Assembly: GCA_014773175.1 (NCBI GenBank)
Contig: VXCM01000050.1
Coordinates: 186,001-250,000, forward strand
From: Lucifuga dentata
Lineage: Eukaryota > Chordata > Actinopteri > Ophidiiformes > Bythitidae
Reading direction: 5' to 3'
DNA length: 64,000 nt
The notes beneath the pieces were generated by a model. That model did not search any database and was not told where the DNA came from. It was given only the letters and a program-made list of their open reading frames with translations. This document shows, piece by piece, positions 1-17,410 of the stretch. The translations under genes were made by a program, and so were the position numbers. How positions within the stretch are numbered: the first letter of the stretch is position 1; each line of letters starts with the position of its first letter.

Positions 1-4708
<4,708 letters not shown>

Positions 4709-4709
4709 G

Positions 4710-4887
4710 GTGAGCCATCATGTACAGGCCTTCAGAATTACTGACTCTATTTAACCCATGTGTCAGTGTTAATAACAATTTGAAGTGCATATGATTTTAG
4801 TACAGCAGTCCTTTTAGAAAATAATTGCCTTATGATAATTAATTGACAATACATTATCTCTCTCTCTCTCTCTATCTTTGTTTCCAG
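4710..4887 (+). other. ptch1: ptch1 intron immediately after the stop codon
   Basis: Donor GAG|GTGAGC and acceptor (CT)n..TTTGTTTCCAG, 178 bp. Human PTCH1 also ends with a non-coding last exon (from memory), which supports this call. Confidence 0.75.
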
Positions 4888-5448
4888 TTGTGGAGAACGA
4901 AAGTGCAACAGCCAAAGATGGACTCCTCTGCATTACTAAGCAGCTGGCCTGGCCCGGCCTACTGAAGGCCAGCTTGGCACTTGCCTGGCCCAGCCTGACT
5001 CTGCCCAGTCCAGCGGGCTAATCCCCAGTACTAGGCAGTGAAACACATCCCAGTGTTGCCGTCATGGTGCTCATTCTTACTGTAACCCAGCGAACTTTTG
5101 TTTTAGATAATTCTATCAATATTTAAAAGATGTACACATATGTAAATATGAACAAAAAGTAGCTATAATTTTAGGAGCTGTAAACTCATGTTAACAGACT
5201 TAGGCTGCCATTTTTTATGGTGTGTGTCTGTATGTGTTCTGTGTAAATGTGTGTGTGTGCGCATGAGAAAGAGAGAGAGAGATAGATCTCTGATTACTGT
5301 TCACCCATCTGTGGATCTGTGCCATTAGGAAGCTTCATCTAGACAAAAAATACCTGTCAGCATTTATTGTTGCTGCTTGAAATATTTTAAATAGTATACA
5401 TTTATAACTCTATGCAAATGTGTCTTTAAACAAAATAAGTGATCTGTC

Positions 5449-5493
<45 letters not shown>

Positions 5494-7650
5494 GCGCGCA
5501 TGTTTGTGTGTGTGTGTGTAAGTATTTTCTGGCTTGTATATCTTCAGAATAGGCTAACATTTACACTCATTTAAAACATGGGGAAAATTGTTAGAATTAT
5601 CCAACAGGGCTATGGCGTGTGTGTGTGTGTGTGTGCACGTGCGTGTGTGTGTGTGAGTATATATGTGTTTGATTGTTATTGTATAAAGGTACGCGTGTTA
5701 AACTATTAATTTTTATCACAAACCTGTGGTAGTTATGAAACAATTAAACTTGACACGCTATGCGTGCTATTTAAGACAAGCAGATATGAAGAAATTTAAT
5801 TTTTTGTTTGTTTTTTTTGTTTTTGGTTGTCACCTCTGCATTGGAACCTGTTTCTGCTCTCAGCGTTGTATCAGTGTCTTAGGTTGTTCTCTGATTACTG
5901 TACGAGGTTATGTATTGTTTAACCCTGGCAGGCTCTCTAAAAACAGGTTCTACATTGTACGCTGACTTAGGATCAGTGAAGACACCTCAGAAACTAACCC
6001 TGCCATCACAGGGACATTTACATTACTGATTCTGGAACAGGGTCAAAATGGGACACCAACTCTTGGTACCCTAAGTAGCTGTGTCTAGTGGATAAGCTAA
6101 AGCTCAGATTACTGTATGACCCAACTCAACGTGGCACTTGACTGCGTTTAAACATTCACAGAAGTATCTCTCCTTCAGTAGCTCTTTATTTCTGTCCAAC
6201 CAATAAGCTAGCCCATGCAGCCTGCTAAGGGCTAAGACAATATGTTCTCTGTGTTTTATACATGTATGTATTTAAACATTTCTGTGTGTATGAGTTCATC
6301 CTCTCATTCTGTGTCTGCTCTACTTCAGTGACATTAAAGACAACTGGCCCCACAGCCCCACTGACCTCAGCCCATAAAAATCCACAACATAACGCTATGA
6401 CACTAATTGGACGTCCCCCCTCAACTGCCAAATGGCACAGCCCAGAGCCTGAGGGGTCAGAGGGCACATACTGCCCCCCACCCCCACTTTTAGCCCTCAG
6501 AAAGAGCTAGTTTGTGTCTGCATGCGTTTGCCAATGTGTACATGTCTACCGGTATATCAGCATGCACACAGTTGTGCGCATGTGTATTAATTACCTCTAA
6601 CACCCCCCACTACCAAACCCCCACCCTCACCCCAAATTCCATGGCCAGGCCCCTTCAAGTCACTCATCCCCAATGCACCTCAGTTTGCCTTCCCTTTTAC
6701 ACTCTGACTTCCTGTTGATCACATGTAACTCTTACCATTTTCCTCTTTCCTAGAAGTTCTGTTTTTCCCCCTCCTGTCCATCATGTTGTGTCAGCTGCTT
6801 GCATGAAAGGTTTTTTTTTGTTGTTTGTTTTTTTGTTTTGTTTTCTCCCGATGTCACATTGGCAGTAATGGAGAGAATCATAGCTGGCAACTATTTTATT
6901 CATTTTTAAATGTTTGTTTGGTTTTGTTTCAACATTCAATTGTAATATTTATATTTTTGTAATGTAAAGTATGTTGTTTTTTTTGCTTTCATTATTGGTT
7001 GTGATGCCAGTGGATAACAAATGCAGGGATTTTTATGTCTATTGAAAAAACACTATTACAGTTTAATGTGTTACATTAATGGAGTTTGATCTGTATAAAG
7101 TGCTTACTAATGTTAAATAGGAAAAAGAGTATATAACATTTTACACTACAGGTCCCATAGCTCTTAGAGGATTTTAAAAGGAAAAAAATAATCAGTGGTT
7201 CTTCCAGACTGCCATTTTGGTTTTGGTTGGCGTGGATGTATGCTGTTTTCAGTTACAAAGATAAATGTATGCCATATAATTTATTTATATGAAATTTATT
7301 TTTGTAGTGTACATAGTAGTTGTCAAGGTATTTGACAGAAGTATATTTTTAAAGAGTTTATATGTAATGATATACCATAACAGAAAAAAATCTTACGGTG
7401 CACACTTTCATTGCTAACTATCTTCTGAGACAACGTCGACACCTCCCCTTCAGTATTATGTTCCAATTCTTGGAGAGAGACGTCAGATAACTGTTTCTAT
7501 GGGTTTGTCAAAAGCTAGCCATGAAAGTAGAAAATTGTACTAGCTCTCTAAATATTAATGTTCAAACACTGATAGAATTCTAACAAATAAAAATATAACT
7601 TATTTGTTTCTTTGTCCATAACTTTAATAAATGGAATCTTAAAATGATTG
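4888..7650 (+). other. ptch1: ptch1 non-coding last exon and 3'UTR
   Basis: AT-rich sequence with no conserved reading frame. It contains GT repeats (5453-5484, 5617-5655) and two Pumilio-type octamers, TGTAAATA at 5141 and TGTACATA at 7308. Candidate poly(A) signals AATAAA lie at 7586-7591 and 7626-7631, the second followed by a GT-rich stretch, so the transcript probably ends near 7650. The extent is inferred; earlier ends are possible. Confidence 0.6.
7586..7631 (+). terminator. ptch1: candidate ptch1 polyadenylation signals
   Basis: Two AATAAA hexamers 40 bp apart, with the downstream TTGCTGTGTTCTG as a GU-rich element. Position fits a long vertebrate ptch1 3'UTR. Inferred only. Confidence 0.5.
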
Positions 7651-7842
7651 CTGTGTTCTGATTGGACCCTGATTTAAAATTACCACATCATACACAACTT
7701 TAAAAACACTCCATCACAGGACAAATCTTGTTTTTCCTGCTGTTTTACAGAGCAATATGTGCAAGTCAAACCTTTCTAGTATTGCCAATTGAGAACTGCA
7801 ACAGGTAAACACAAACTCCTCCCCCCTCCCTGTCTCCACCTC

Positions 7843-8218
7843 NNNNNNNNNNNNNNNNNNNNNNNNNNNNNNNNNNNNNNNNNNNNNNNNNNNNNNNNNN
7901 NNNNNNNNNNNNNNNNNNNNNNNNNNNNNNNNNNNNNNNNNNNNNNNNNNNNNNNNNNNNNNNNNNNNNNNNNNNNNNNNNNNNNNNNNNNNNNNNNNNN
8001 NNNNNNNNNNNNNNNNNNNNNNNNNNNNNNNNNNNNNNNNNNNNNNNNNNNNNNNNNNNNNNNNNNNNNNNNNNNNNNNNNNNNNNNNNNNNNNNNNNNN
8101 NNNNNNNNNNNNNNNNNNNNNNNNNNNNNNNNNNNNNNNNNNNNNNNNNNNNNNNNNNNNNNNNNNNNNNNNNNNNNNNNNNNNNNNNNNNNNNNNNNNN
8201 NNNNNNNNNNNNNNNNNN
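7843..8218. other. assembly gap (376 N)
   Basis: A run of N flanked by cytosine-rich sequence (CCCCCCTCCC before, CCCCACC after). The gap probably covers a sequencing-refractory pyrimidine tract. Confidence 0.99.
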
Positions 8219-9240
8219 CCCCCACCTCCATCCCTGTTCCATATGATTTTGATTGACAGCTTTATAGACTGCAAGGAAATTGGTTGTAGTTACAATACAG
8301 CAGGTCTGTTCGGAGTAATGAAAAAGGGCATGTGGCCTTGAGCTTGCAGCACTGATGGTGAGAGGGGGAGACTGCCTTGTCAACTGCATGGGTGACAGCT
8401 ATTTATTCTCATACTCGAAGCTTGTGTTCATGAGAGGGAAAGGTTCAGGCTTGCCACTGCAACATAGTAGTCTCTGGCAATTAATGCATTTGCATCAAAA
8501 TCCACACAGTGGTAATGAACATGGAGTACTGTGTGCTCTTGGGTACAGATTGGGGATCAGCTTTTCCAAGCTCAAGTCTCAACCTGAAACTCAAGAAGGT
8601 TGAGGAACTCTCTGATGCTGGATCAGGGGTTAACGGCAGGCAGTATGTCATTATCTTTTGAAGCCAATAAAGGCATATGTTGCTGTATGCTGTCCAACCA
8701 GCAGCAGGCTGACAAATAGCAGGTATTGTTTGGAAAGCTGGGTGGCAGGGTGTTGTGTGTCATGGTTTGAACCTTTCTAACGCAAGTTGACATTTTAAGT
8801 CTGTTGCTCAATGAGAACACAGAACAAAGGTAAATATCGCTTCAGGTGTTGCATATGCAGGGTTTATCCTGTTGAGATTTTAATGTGACATTTGTAGTTA
8901 AACTGAATTTGAGGTTAGAATTTGAAGATTGTTTTATTGTGGTTACCCAACAATCCCAGGTTATGCAGGAGATGGAACTCTTTTTCTTTGAAAAGTTGGT
9001 TCTGGGTGTTCATCCAATGCATTAGTGTAAAATAGTGTGTGAAAAGTTGCTGAAAAATAAAATATCTGTGACCACCCTATGGTTGTTTGTAGCTGACATG
9101 GTTCATTGAGTTCTAATATGTTGTTAAAGTCTCTCTCACCAGCACTCCACTCATCTGCTCTGGGACCCCAGGTCACCAAACCAATAGACTCCCCTCCCCT
9201 CCCCTGGCCCTGCCTTACCCTTTAGTTCCCCCTCACCTTT
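8219..9240. other. intergenic, nothing recognised
   Basis: Between the ptch1 3'UTR and the repeats at 9.25 kb. The sequence is of ordinary complexity, with no open frame that resembles a known protein on either strand. Confidence 0.6.
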
Positions 9241-9254
9241 ATCCTCAACTCTCA

Positions 9255-9285
9255 CTCTCTCTCCCTCTCTCTCTCTCTCTCTCTN

Positions 9286-9322
<37 letters not shown>
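9255..9322. repeat. compound (CT)n-N-(CA)n microsatellite
   Basis: CT repeats to 9284, one N at 9285, then CA repeats to 9322. The N marks a join inside the repeat. Confidence 0.95.
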
Positions 9323-9326
<4 letters not shown>

Positions 9327-9598
9327 GCCCTCAGAGGTGGAAATGCACATAGCGTGAAGAGTGCTTCATTCAAGCTAACGAGCTCCTGTACCTGTCCTCT
9401 CAGCCAACAGAAGGGGTTGAAGGGGGAAGCAGGGATAGAGGAAGAGGATGATAGAGGAAGAGAGAGTCAGCAATTAAGGAGCTTTTTTTTTTCTCTCTGG
9501 ACTAATGGACTGTTCATTTGTGGCGCTCTGCCCAGACTTAGTGACAACAGAGCGGACAAGTACTATTAAACAAAGCTTTTTTCATTCCTTTATAATTA

Positions 9599-9630
9599 AT
9601 TCTTTCTTTCTTTCTTTCTTTCTTTCTTTC
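9599..9630. repeat. (TTTC)n tetranucleotide microsatellite
   Basis: About eight uninterrupted TTTC units, followed by a longer pyrimidine-rich region to 9720. Confidence 0.95.
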
Positions 9631-9722
9631 CTCTGTTCCAGTCCTTCTTTTCCTTCCCTCAGTCACCCTCCCTCTCCCTCTTTCCCTCCCTCTCCCTCTT
9701 TCCATCCCTCATTTGTTCCCTG

Positions 9723-10032
9723 AAAGGCTTGTCCATCATCACCTGCCGGCAGAGCTAAACCCTCTAAGTGTATACTCTCCTCTCCATGAATGATTGCTCT
9801 GTTGACATGACTGCATAGGACACACACACAGACACACACACACACCTGCCAGATCCAGATTTACACATTCTTTATTTTTTTAAAAACTGAGTCAAAGAAT
9901 AAATCTACAGGAAGCATCAGATGGCGTGTTGATACGACTCCAGATCCAGACGAATGGGGGCTTTACCTTTGAGACCTCCCTTTGAGACCTCCCAGACACC
10001 TTGAAAACTATTCGGCTTTAAACCTTGTGTGT

Positions 10033-10085
<53 letters not shown>

Positions 10086-11090
10086 TGTAGCAATATATAA
10101 GGACTGTTTGCCAGATTGATGTTGAAGCCACTAGTGGTTTCCAACTACATGACTTGACAGATAACAATATTTTATACAATAGTTGATCCATTTCCTGGTC
10201 TCCTTGCATGGCATGAGCTCTTCATAACTAGTCAGACATCTGATTTGATTTAATTCTTTTGTTGTACAAAGAAAAGCAATGCTTTACAAATGAGTAGTGA
10301 ATACAGTATGCATGTGTAAGGCTGTAGATGAAATTCTATTCTATTCTGTGAGTAGTTTCAAGGTGGGTGGTTTTGGATGGGTTTTGGTGCTGGTATTCAG
10401 TCTCCCAGGGACTGGTTTGACTTGGCTGCCTCTTTAGCTCTCACAGAGGGAGCGCAGTCTTCCTACAAGACTGATCCAGGAGAATGTGAGGTCCATGTCC
10501 CCAGTGGCCAGACTTACATAACTTCAGCATTACAGTACATCATGGCAGGCTACAGTGGATATTAAGAAAATGGCCCTTATGAGGGTGACGTGAAAAGTAT
10601 GCTTGGCATTTGATCATCTAGCCATGTGAATGAGAATAGACTACTAGAATGCAGCGTATGTCTGTGCTGGATGTTGCAACACAAGCTCACTGTTTATCTT
10701 TTTTCTGTCCTATCTCTCTTTCTCTGGCTGCCTTCATATGTCTGAGAAGTATTACATCTGGAATTTGAAAACAGCCTTCTTATAATCTTGGAACATCAGA
10801 GTAAGAAACTAATGGATTGTGAACAAGGATAATGACATGAAGGTCATCCTTTGCTTTTGACATAATGCAGCATGTACTCTCTGACCAACATGGAGACAAT
10901 GGGTTGTAAATGTATTCATTACATTGTGTGGGGCAAAAATCTGCGCACATGTTCATGTGTGAATATCTTCCACCTGCGACCTCCTATAAGTTTAACCATT
11001 TATTTATTTAGTTTAGTTAGGAATCAGTTTTAGAGATAAGATAATTTGCATTAGGTTAAAGTTAGAGTCAGGGTTGGGATCAGGAACGTA
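9723..11090. other. intergenic with a long GT microsatellite
   Basis: GT repeats at 10026-10083. A 13-bp tandem duplication (CTTTGAGACCTCC) lies near 9967-9994. No gene recognised. Confidence 0.6.
10026..10083. repeat. (GT)n microsatellite
   Basis: About 28 GT units with one TA interruption near the start. Confidence 0.95.
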
Positions 11091-11099
11091 GCCAGGGCA

Positions 11100-11487
11100 T
11101 TAAAGGACCAAACCAGCATATTTGAGCCTAATATATTAAACTTGTTGATACTTGAAACATTCTTGGGATGGGTAATCCATTATCGCGAGCAAGAATTTAC
11201 GTAATTTTAGCGTTTAAGTGCAATAAAAAGTGCAGAATGATCTGAAAATGCAAATTTTAACAACTGTGACTTCATCAGGCTACGTAACTAATAGTAGGCG
11301 AAACATCAATTTTTAAGGTGGTCGTATTGTTTGAATATTTGATTTTGAAAGATTAAGAGATTTTGCAAAATATCAGGAAAGCTGAAATACAGTTTTATCC
11401 TTTGGGAAATGGTTGTCAGTAACGTAACATGTATGAAAATTGAATATATTAGGATCAAACATGCATGATCGCCAGTATGGTTCTTAA
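11100..11487. mobile_element. TTAA-ended non-autonomous DNA transposon, copy 1 (internally deleted)
   Basis: Starts TTAAAGGACC and ends GGTTCTTAA, an imperfect inverted match. The interior (ACTTGAAACATTCTTGGGAT, TTGATTTTGAAAGATTAAGA, CAGGAAAGCTGAAATAC) is shared with the copies at 24052 and 30551. It is about 150 bp shorter than copy 2, having lost the inner part of its left end. No coding capacity. TTAA ends suggest a piggyBac- or Kolobok-type mobiliser (inference). Confidence 0.8.
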
Positions 11488-11528
11488 ATGTAACTCAATA
11501 CAATGTTCTTACAAGTATAGGAACACAT

Positions 11529-11531
<3 letters not shown>

Positions 11532-11581
<50 letters not shown>
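11532..11581. repeat. (GT)n microsatellite
   Basis: About 24 GT units without interruption, directly upstream of a retroelement-like repeat. Confidence 0.95.
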
Positions 11582-11589
11582 CTTGTACT

Positions 11590-12140
11590 GCATGTATAGT
11601 TTAGGCTATGTTTGCCCCTTTTCCTTGTGTTCTCCACTCTTTCCCCCTCCCTTGTGTTTCTAGTTGTTTCCTTGCTTATTCTGTGTGTCTGTTCGGGCGC
11701 TCCTGTTTCTTCCTGTGAGCAATTAATGTGGGGACCACGTGGGCACCGGTGGCCAATCCATTCATCAAGCCATATATCCCGGTTAGTCAGTCTTCGCTAT
11801 TTCGTCCGTTTGCCTACGCAGTACAGCACTACGACTGAGCTCACCTCAAGTCAGTATTTTTTGTATATTTGCCTGAATCCTGTTTTGACTCTCTCTTTTG
11901 ACTCTCCTAGTGTTGCCTCCTGTGTGCACTGCCTGCCTTGCTCTGTGCCTCTGCTGACTACCTGCCAGCTCCACCGCTCAGCATTACCTGTCTGCTCTGC
12001 TTAGCCCGCTGCTCAGCTTCGTCTGCTCTGCTCCTGTCACGGCTCAAGTCCAGTCTCCCAGCTTCATTATTTCAACATTTAATAAACCACTTGTACAGTT
12101 TAACACCTGTGCCTGAGTCTGCTTTTGGGTCCAGGATTTT
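11590..12140 (+). mobile_element. retroelement-like repeat A (possible solo LTR)
   Basis: Pyrimidine-rich GC-richer segment that differs from its AT-rich surroundings. It has an AATAAA at 12081-12086 and ends with TTTTGGGTCCA (12123-12132), an ending shared with the separate element at 19.7-20.2 kb. Promoter-like region, poly(A) signal, short tail and no coding frame resemble an LTR. Borders and family are not established. Confidence 0.4.
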
Positions 12141-13573
12141 GCAAAACCTTAACAGTATATTTGACCTACATTGTCTGGATCTTCAATATTTTTCATACTG
12201 AACAATATAACTTTGTTTTTTATATTATAAATTGTTACACAACCTTTCAGGATGTACATCTTGTTTATTCAAGCATTGCCTTCACATATGAACATATTGT
12301 ATTTTTAAACACATTTATCTTGTCACTGCAACAGCTTTTGTCAAAAACATTTTCTTACTACTGCAGCTCTCCAGGAATCTTTTGAAATAGCGAGAGGAGA
12401 GAGTTAGACAACGGTCCAAGTCAGAGACCAAACCACATCCAATTCTTAAAACCAGCTGACATGATTCACTGTGCATTCAGCAGGGTTCAAAGGCTTCTGC
12501 TGCAACAGAGAACCACCTACAGAGCCAAAGATTATATCTCTCCCATAGTGTGCAGTAAAAACCCAAGACATTTGCCAAGATTATTATTACTTCTGGCTGT
12601 TGTCACCACATTCAGACAGCATTCTAAACGAAACGCTGATGTACGATCATTTGTAGGAGTCTTTTTCTAAAACTCTCACAGCCTCACATTTCTGCTGCAT
12701 AGTATAGGTTCAGACCACCCTCCTCAAGATTGAAATCCAAGGCTGAAAACAAGTCGGCCAATTATACCTCTGATACAGTCAAAACAGAGGAAATATACTT
12801 GGAAAGAGTGAGCGGGACGAAAGAATCGAGTAAGAGGTGTAACTGGGAATTGAGTCATAGACTAGGAGTAAAGACAGATGGAAAATGAACGGAGGAAGAG
12901 AGAGAAAAGGGGGCTAGAAGATGGTTGATGGTGGATGGGAGTAGCCGTATGAGAGTAATTATAATGACTGATGTTGTTTACTCCCATTTCCCCTCGCATC
13001 ATTTATTCTGTGGAGGTGGAAAACCCACCCACTCTTTCTTTGCGTTACAGACGACTGCTGCGGAGTGGTGCCAAGCCATGTCATAATCTCTCCTCTTCCG
13101 CAAATACTGGAAGCATTTATCCTGCCCTCAGCTTCTTTCCTTCCACTCTCCTTCACTTTCATTCTGCTTCCAGACGACCTTTCTCCTTTCATCTTCTACT
13201 TTACTTTCTGTCTCCATCTTTGTCCTTGTTTGCCTTCCCCTCTCTCTTTCCCAGCTCCATCTTTCCACTCTTTTGTTTTCATTCCTGCTGTGTTGACACG
13301 GCTGCGATTCAGCCTAGCACATGTAAGATGTTAATATGACGTACGACCGTTTACACTGAAGATGACAAACTGAGGTTGGATGCTGTCATCCTGTCTCCCT
13401 CTTGTTTAATGTAGTCATGGTGGCATGCATGCACACAGAGACACAGTCACGGATGCACGCACACACACCACCCATTGCTTTGTTTAAACTACGCTGTTTG
13501 TCTTTGCCAGAAAACATGCAACAATGTATGTATGGAAACAAATGCGTCATCCTATAAAGCAAATGGGGGCAGA

Positions 13574-13584
13574 GAGGGAAAGAG

Positions 13585-13625
<41 letters not shown>
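13574..13625. repeat. (GA)n microsatellite
   Basis: GA repeats with scattered AA interruptions in the first half and a pure second half. Confidence 0.93.
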
Positions 13626-13628
<3 letters not shown>

Positions 13629-14512
13629 ACCAACAACTAAATATTTTCATCTGTGTCTGGGAGTGTTGAGCAAATGCATGATTCTGAAAAGCCAAATAAA
13701 ACTGAAGCATATGATTTCTCATGTCTTTCACTCTAACACTTTGTCCTTTGAGTTGCAAGGAGGTGGGTTATAAACTGTGGGTCATAAAACAAATAATAGT
13801 GCTACAACAAGGGGTCCTTGCTCAATGAAGCTGAGGTGGGTCTTTCCTGAGTGATGATGGTAAACATGCTGGAATTTGCTAATGATGAACCCATTCACAA
13901 AGAGAAGAGGAGAGGAGATTTTTTTTTTTCTTCCATCTGTGCTTATTGATTCTGACACCATGACAGATGCTTAATGAGGAACAGGGCTGGAGGAGAGCTC
14001 TGAGGACCCCAGAGGGAGGCTCAGGCTAAATCAACACACACACACACACACACACACACAGATATACACACTGATATAAATGCACAGAGATAATCCATGC
14101 ATATATAGTATTCACAAACACATAAGCGAATGATAAACTGGTATCACTGATATTCACCAGCTTCACCAACACTGACCCCCAGTGTAAAGTTCTTTTTCAT
14201 ACCCTAGTTAAAGATTTCAACATGGTTGGTGGTAATATTGTCTCACTAAACGCTCACTGAGACAAAGAAACTAGAAAAGATAGTCTGCAATGATTGTCCA
14301 TTTCTTTAATTATGTATATTTTACCAAAATCTTCCAAATTGTGATTGATAGTAATCCAGTTGAGGCAGAAGGGAAGAGAAATTTGTGAAATGATTACAGA
14401 GACTGAATTTTTGTTTGTATCCTTTAATGGGATCATCATTAGTGGACACGCTATTCATTTCTTGATTTCTTGACTGAGTTATGTCCAAGTTGGGTCCCAC
14501 AGTACAGCATAC

Positions 14513-14548
<36 letters not shown>

Positions 14549-14577
14549 ACATCTGGACAGTGNACAGTACAGCATAC

Positions 14578-14613
<36 letters not shown>

Positions 14614-14927
14614 ACATCTGGACAGTGCAATAAATTATTTTCCTTTATGCGTGCCATATAATGCCATTACAGTATGTGGTGTATCAGTGTCAGCACTGAT
14701 GAACCAATACACAAATGTGGGTCTACAAACCAGCACCACCCAGTCATGCACACACACACACACACACAAACTTAAACAGAGACATGATTGAAGTGGAAGC
14801 TGTTGGAGAAGGATTTTAGAGCAGGAAGTGTGTAATTATCATGGACAGAGGGGCAGATAGATGGATGTGTGTGTGTGTTTAACACTCCCACTAAATTTCC
14901 CTGCAATCTAGTGGACTAATAGAAAGC

Positions 14928-14930
<3 letters not shown>

Positions 14931-14977
<47 letters not shown>

Positions 14978-14993
14978 GCGTGTGTGTGTGTGC
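14931..14993. repeat. (GT)n microsatellite
   Basis: About 30 GT units with two GC interruptions. Confidence 0.95.
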
Positions 14994-15185
14994 AGTATAT
15001 AGCATGTATGTTTTATGAGCTTTCTTGTGACTGTATGAATGCACATGTATGTACAGTATGTATGTTTGTATTATGTGTGTGAGCGTGTCACGATGAAGAT
15101 TCTGGCATTGGAATGTTGAATGTAGACAATGAAGGAGGAACAGGGACTCAGTTGTGGTGGGGGCCAACTTACTGCCATTTTCAGG

Positions 15186-15795
15186 TTTTTTGACTAGTCA
15201 GAATTATATTTTGATTAGTAAAAATGATAATTTGAGATGTCTGCAATTACAGTCTGACTAGTCAGAATAGTAATTCAAAATATCTACAACTGCATTTTGA
15301 CTAGTCATAATTCCTTTTCGGATATCTAGAATGACATTACTGATATCATGGTGCTGTTTTAACCTTTATTAAAGGGACAAGATTCACATTTAAGATATCT
15401 GTAATTAATTTATGACTAGTCAAAATTTGAATTTAAGATATTTGTAATTACATTTTGACTATCGAAATTTGAATTTAAGATATTCGTAATATTACATTTT
15501 GACTAGTCGTAATTCGAATTTAAGATATTTTGAATTACATTCTGCCTAGTAAGAATGCTCCATTGACTTGCTATGGAGAATCTAATTTGAGATATCTACA
15601 ATTCAATTTTGCCTGTCTGAAATGTGAATTCCAGATATCTCAAATTAAATTATGACTAGTCGAAATTACAAAATACCTTCATTGCCGTTCTGACTAGTCA
15701 TAATTCCATGTAAAGATAGCTTTAATTCCTTGCAGTTTAAATGTCTTTTTGGATAACCAAAATTAAGATATTACAAGTCAAAATGTAATTGCAGA
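15186..15795. repeat. foldback palindrome array, left arm
   Basis: AT-rich tandem units in which GACTAGTC and GATATC cores, both palindromes, alternate with AATT blocks. GACTAGTC occurs about seven times here. From about 15359 to 15790 the arm is the inverted copy of 17650-17965: for example CTATGGAGAATCTAATTTG at 15571-15589 matches the complement of the stretch near 17865. The internal end abuts the LINE. Family unknown to me. Confidence 0.85.
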
Positions 15796-15836
15796 TTACA
15801 TATACAGCCACCACACTGCTGCCTGCACTTGCCCCC

Positions 15837-16128
15837 AGCCCCCCTTCATTCACTGTTGTGGAGCATGATGTGAGGCGGGTGCTCAAGACAGTGAACCCCC
15901 GGAAAGCTGCCGGCCCAGACGGAGTGCCAGGGAAGGTGCTCAAGGCATGCGCTGACCAGCTCTCACAAATCTTTGCCTCCATCTTCAACCACTCCCTGTT
16001 AAAAGCTGTCGTTCCATCCTGCCTGAAATCATCCATAATTATTCCTGTTCCAAAGAAACCCACCATAGACTGCCTCAAAGACTATTGCCCAGTTGCTCTC
16101 ACACCTTTCATCACAAAGTGCTTTGGAG
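15837..16128 (+). pseudogene. LINE reverse-transcriptase fragment, frame 1
   Basis: Open from before the LINE start to the first frameshift. It carries the N-terminal fingers motif [10 protein letters not shown] and IIPVPKKP. The family motif YRPVALT reads YCPVALT, a CpG-decay type change. After about 16124 the family sequence continues in another frame. Confidence 0.85.
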
Positions 16129-16512
16129 AGGCTGGTTCTACGGCATATCAAAGCCTGTCTCCCTCCCTGCTTCGACCCACACCAGTATGCCTACCGAGCA
16201 AACAGATCTACTGAAGATGCCATAGCCACAGCTCTACATACTGCTCTATGCCATCTGGAGCAGCAGGGGAGCTATGTGAGAATGCTCTTTGTAGACTACA
16301 GCTCGGCTTTTAACACCATCATTCCAGACATACTGGTCGTCAAACTGCTAGACTTAGGCCTCCCCTCACTCACCTGTTCCTGGATAAAGGACTTCCTGAC
16401 ACATCGTCCCCAGACGGTGAAGCTCGGCCCCCATCTCTCCTCCTCCCGCACACTCAGCACTGGCTCTCCCCAGGGCTGCGTGCTGAGCCCCCTACTCTAT
16501 TCCCTCTATACA
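16129..16512 (+). pseudogene. LINE reverse-transcriptase fragment, frame 2
   Basis: Continues as [10 protein letters not shown] after the extra base, with the palm motif [11 protein letters not shown] (first catalytic Asp kept) and [11 protein letters not shown] small deletion after YT gives a stop at about 16513. Confidence 0.88.
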
Positions 16513-17254
16513 TGACTGTACTGCTGCCTACACTGGAAACACCATTATTAAATTCGCCAATGACACCACTGTGATTGGGCTGATCTCTGGAGGTGATGAG
16601 GTGAACTATAGGAATGAGGTCCTAAAGCTGACAGAGTGGTGCTCAGCAAACAACCTGTTACTGAATACCACTAAAACCAAAGAAATTATTGTCGATTTCA
16701 GGAAGAACAGGACGGACCTCACCCCACTCTACATCCACGGTGACTGTGTAGAGAGGGTCCACACTTTAAAATACCTTGGCATCCTCATCTCTGCAGACCT
16801 CTCCTGGTCTTCAAACACCACGGCAGTCATCAAGAAGGCCCAGCAGCGGCTTCACTTCCTGAGGATACTCAGGAAAAACAACTTGGATGGTAAGCTGCTG
16901 GAGACCTTCTATAGATCCTGCATTGAGAGCCTGCTGACGTACTGCATTTCTGTGTGGTACACCAGCTGCACTGAAGCAGACAGGAAGAGGCTGCAGAGGG
17001 TAGTAAAGACAGCACAGAAAATTGTTGGTCACCCTCTCCCCACCTTGGAAGACATCTACAACTCCCGCTGCCTCACTAGAGCGAGGAATATTGTCAAGGA
17101 TAGATCGCACCCGAGCCATCATCTGTTTGACCTGCTGCCCTCTGGGAGACGCTACAGGTGCATCAAGTCCAGGACTACCAGATTCAAAAACAGTTTCATC
17201 CCCAGAGCCATTTCCTTGTTGAATGCAACATACATCAATCCTACTCCCTGCTGA
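16513..17254 (+). pseudogene. LINE reverse-transcriptase fragment, frame 3
   Basis: Resumes with [18 protein letters not shown], where the second of the two tandem catalytic residues positions reads Asn-Asp instead of Asp-Asp. It continues through the thumb and the conserved C-terminal region to the stop after INPTPC. Confidence 0.88.
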
Positions 17255-17410
17255 CAGAGCGATATTTATTATTATTAGTTTTCACTTTATGCACTTTACA
17301 ATGTATGTTATATTTCATGTGGTCCTGCACTTTAAGGCAAAGCTCTAATCTCGTTGTACTCGTTGTACTAATGACAATAAAGTCTGATTCTGATTCTGAT
17401 TCTGATTCTG

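Larger units (their letters stand above)
12150..15180. other. intergenic, simple repeats only
   Basis: No recognisable gene. Holds GA repeats (13574-13625), CA repeats (14036-14060; 14515-14553 and 14579-14619, a false duplicate around N 14563) and a long GT repeat (14931-14993). Short open frames on both strands lack similarity to known families. Confidence 0.6.

Noticed and set aside
7714..8389. Several long open frames across the N gap.
   Set aside because: They consist almost wholly of unknown residues from the N run and are not real coding sequence.
10361..14746. GLI-like sites (TGGGTGGTT near 10367, CACCACCCA near 13467 and 14737) downstream of the Hedgehog target ptch1.
   Set aside because: Each has one mismatch to TGGGTGGTC or GACCACCCA, and such matches are expected by chance. 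There is no clustering.
14916..15167. His-Thr and Cys-Val repeat proteins from CA/GT microsatellites, here and at many other places.
   Set aside because: Dinucleotide repeats are open in several frames by composition; there is no start context or conserved flank.
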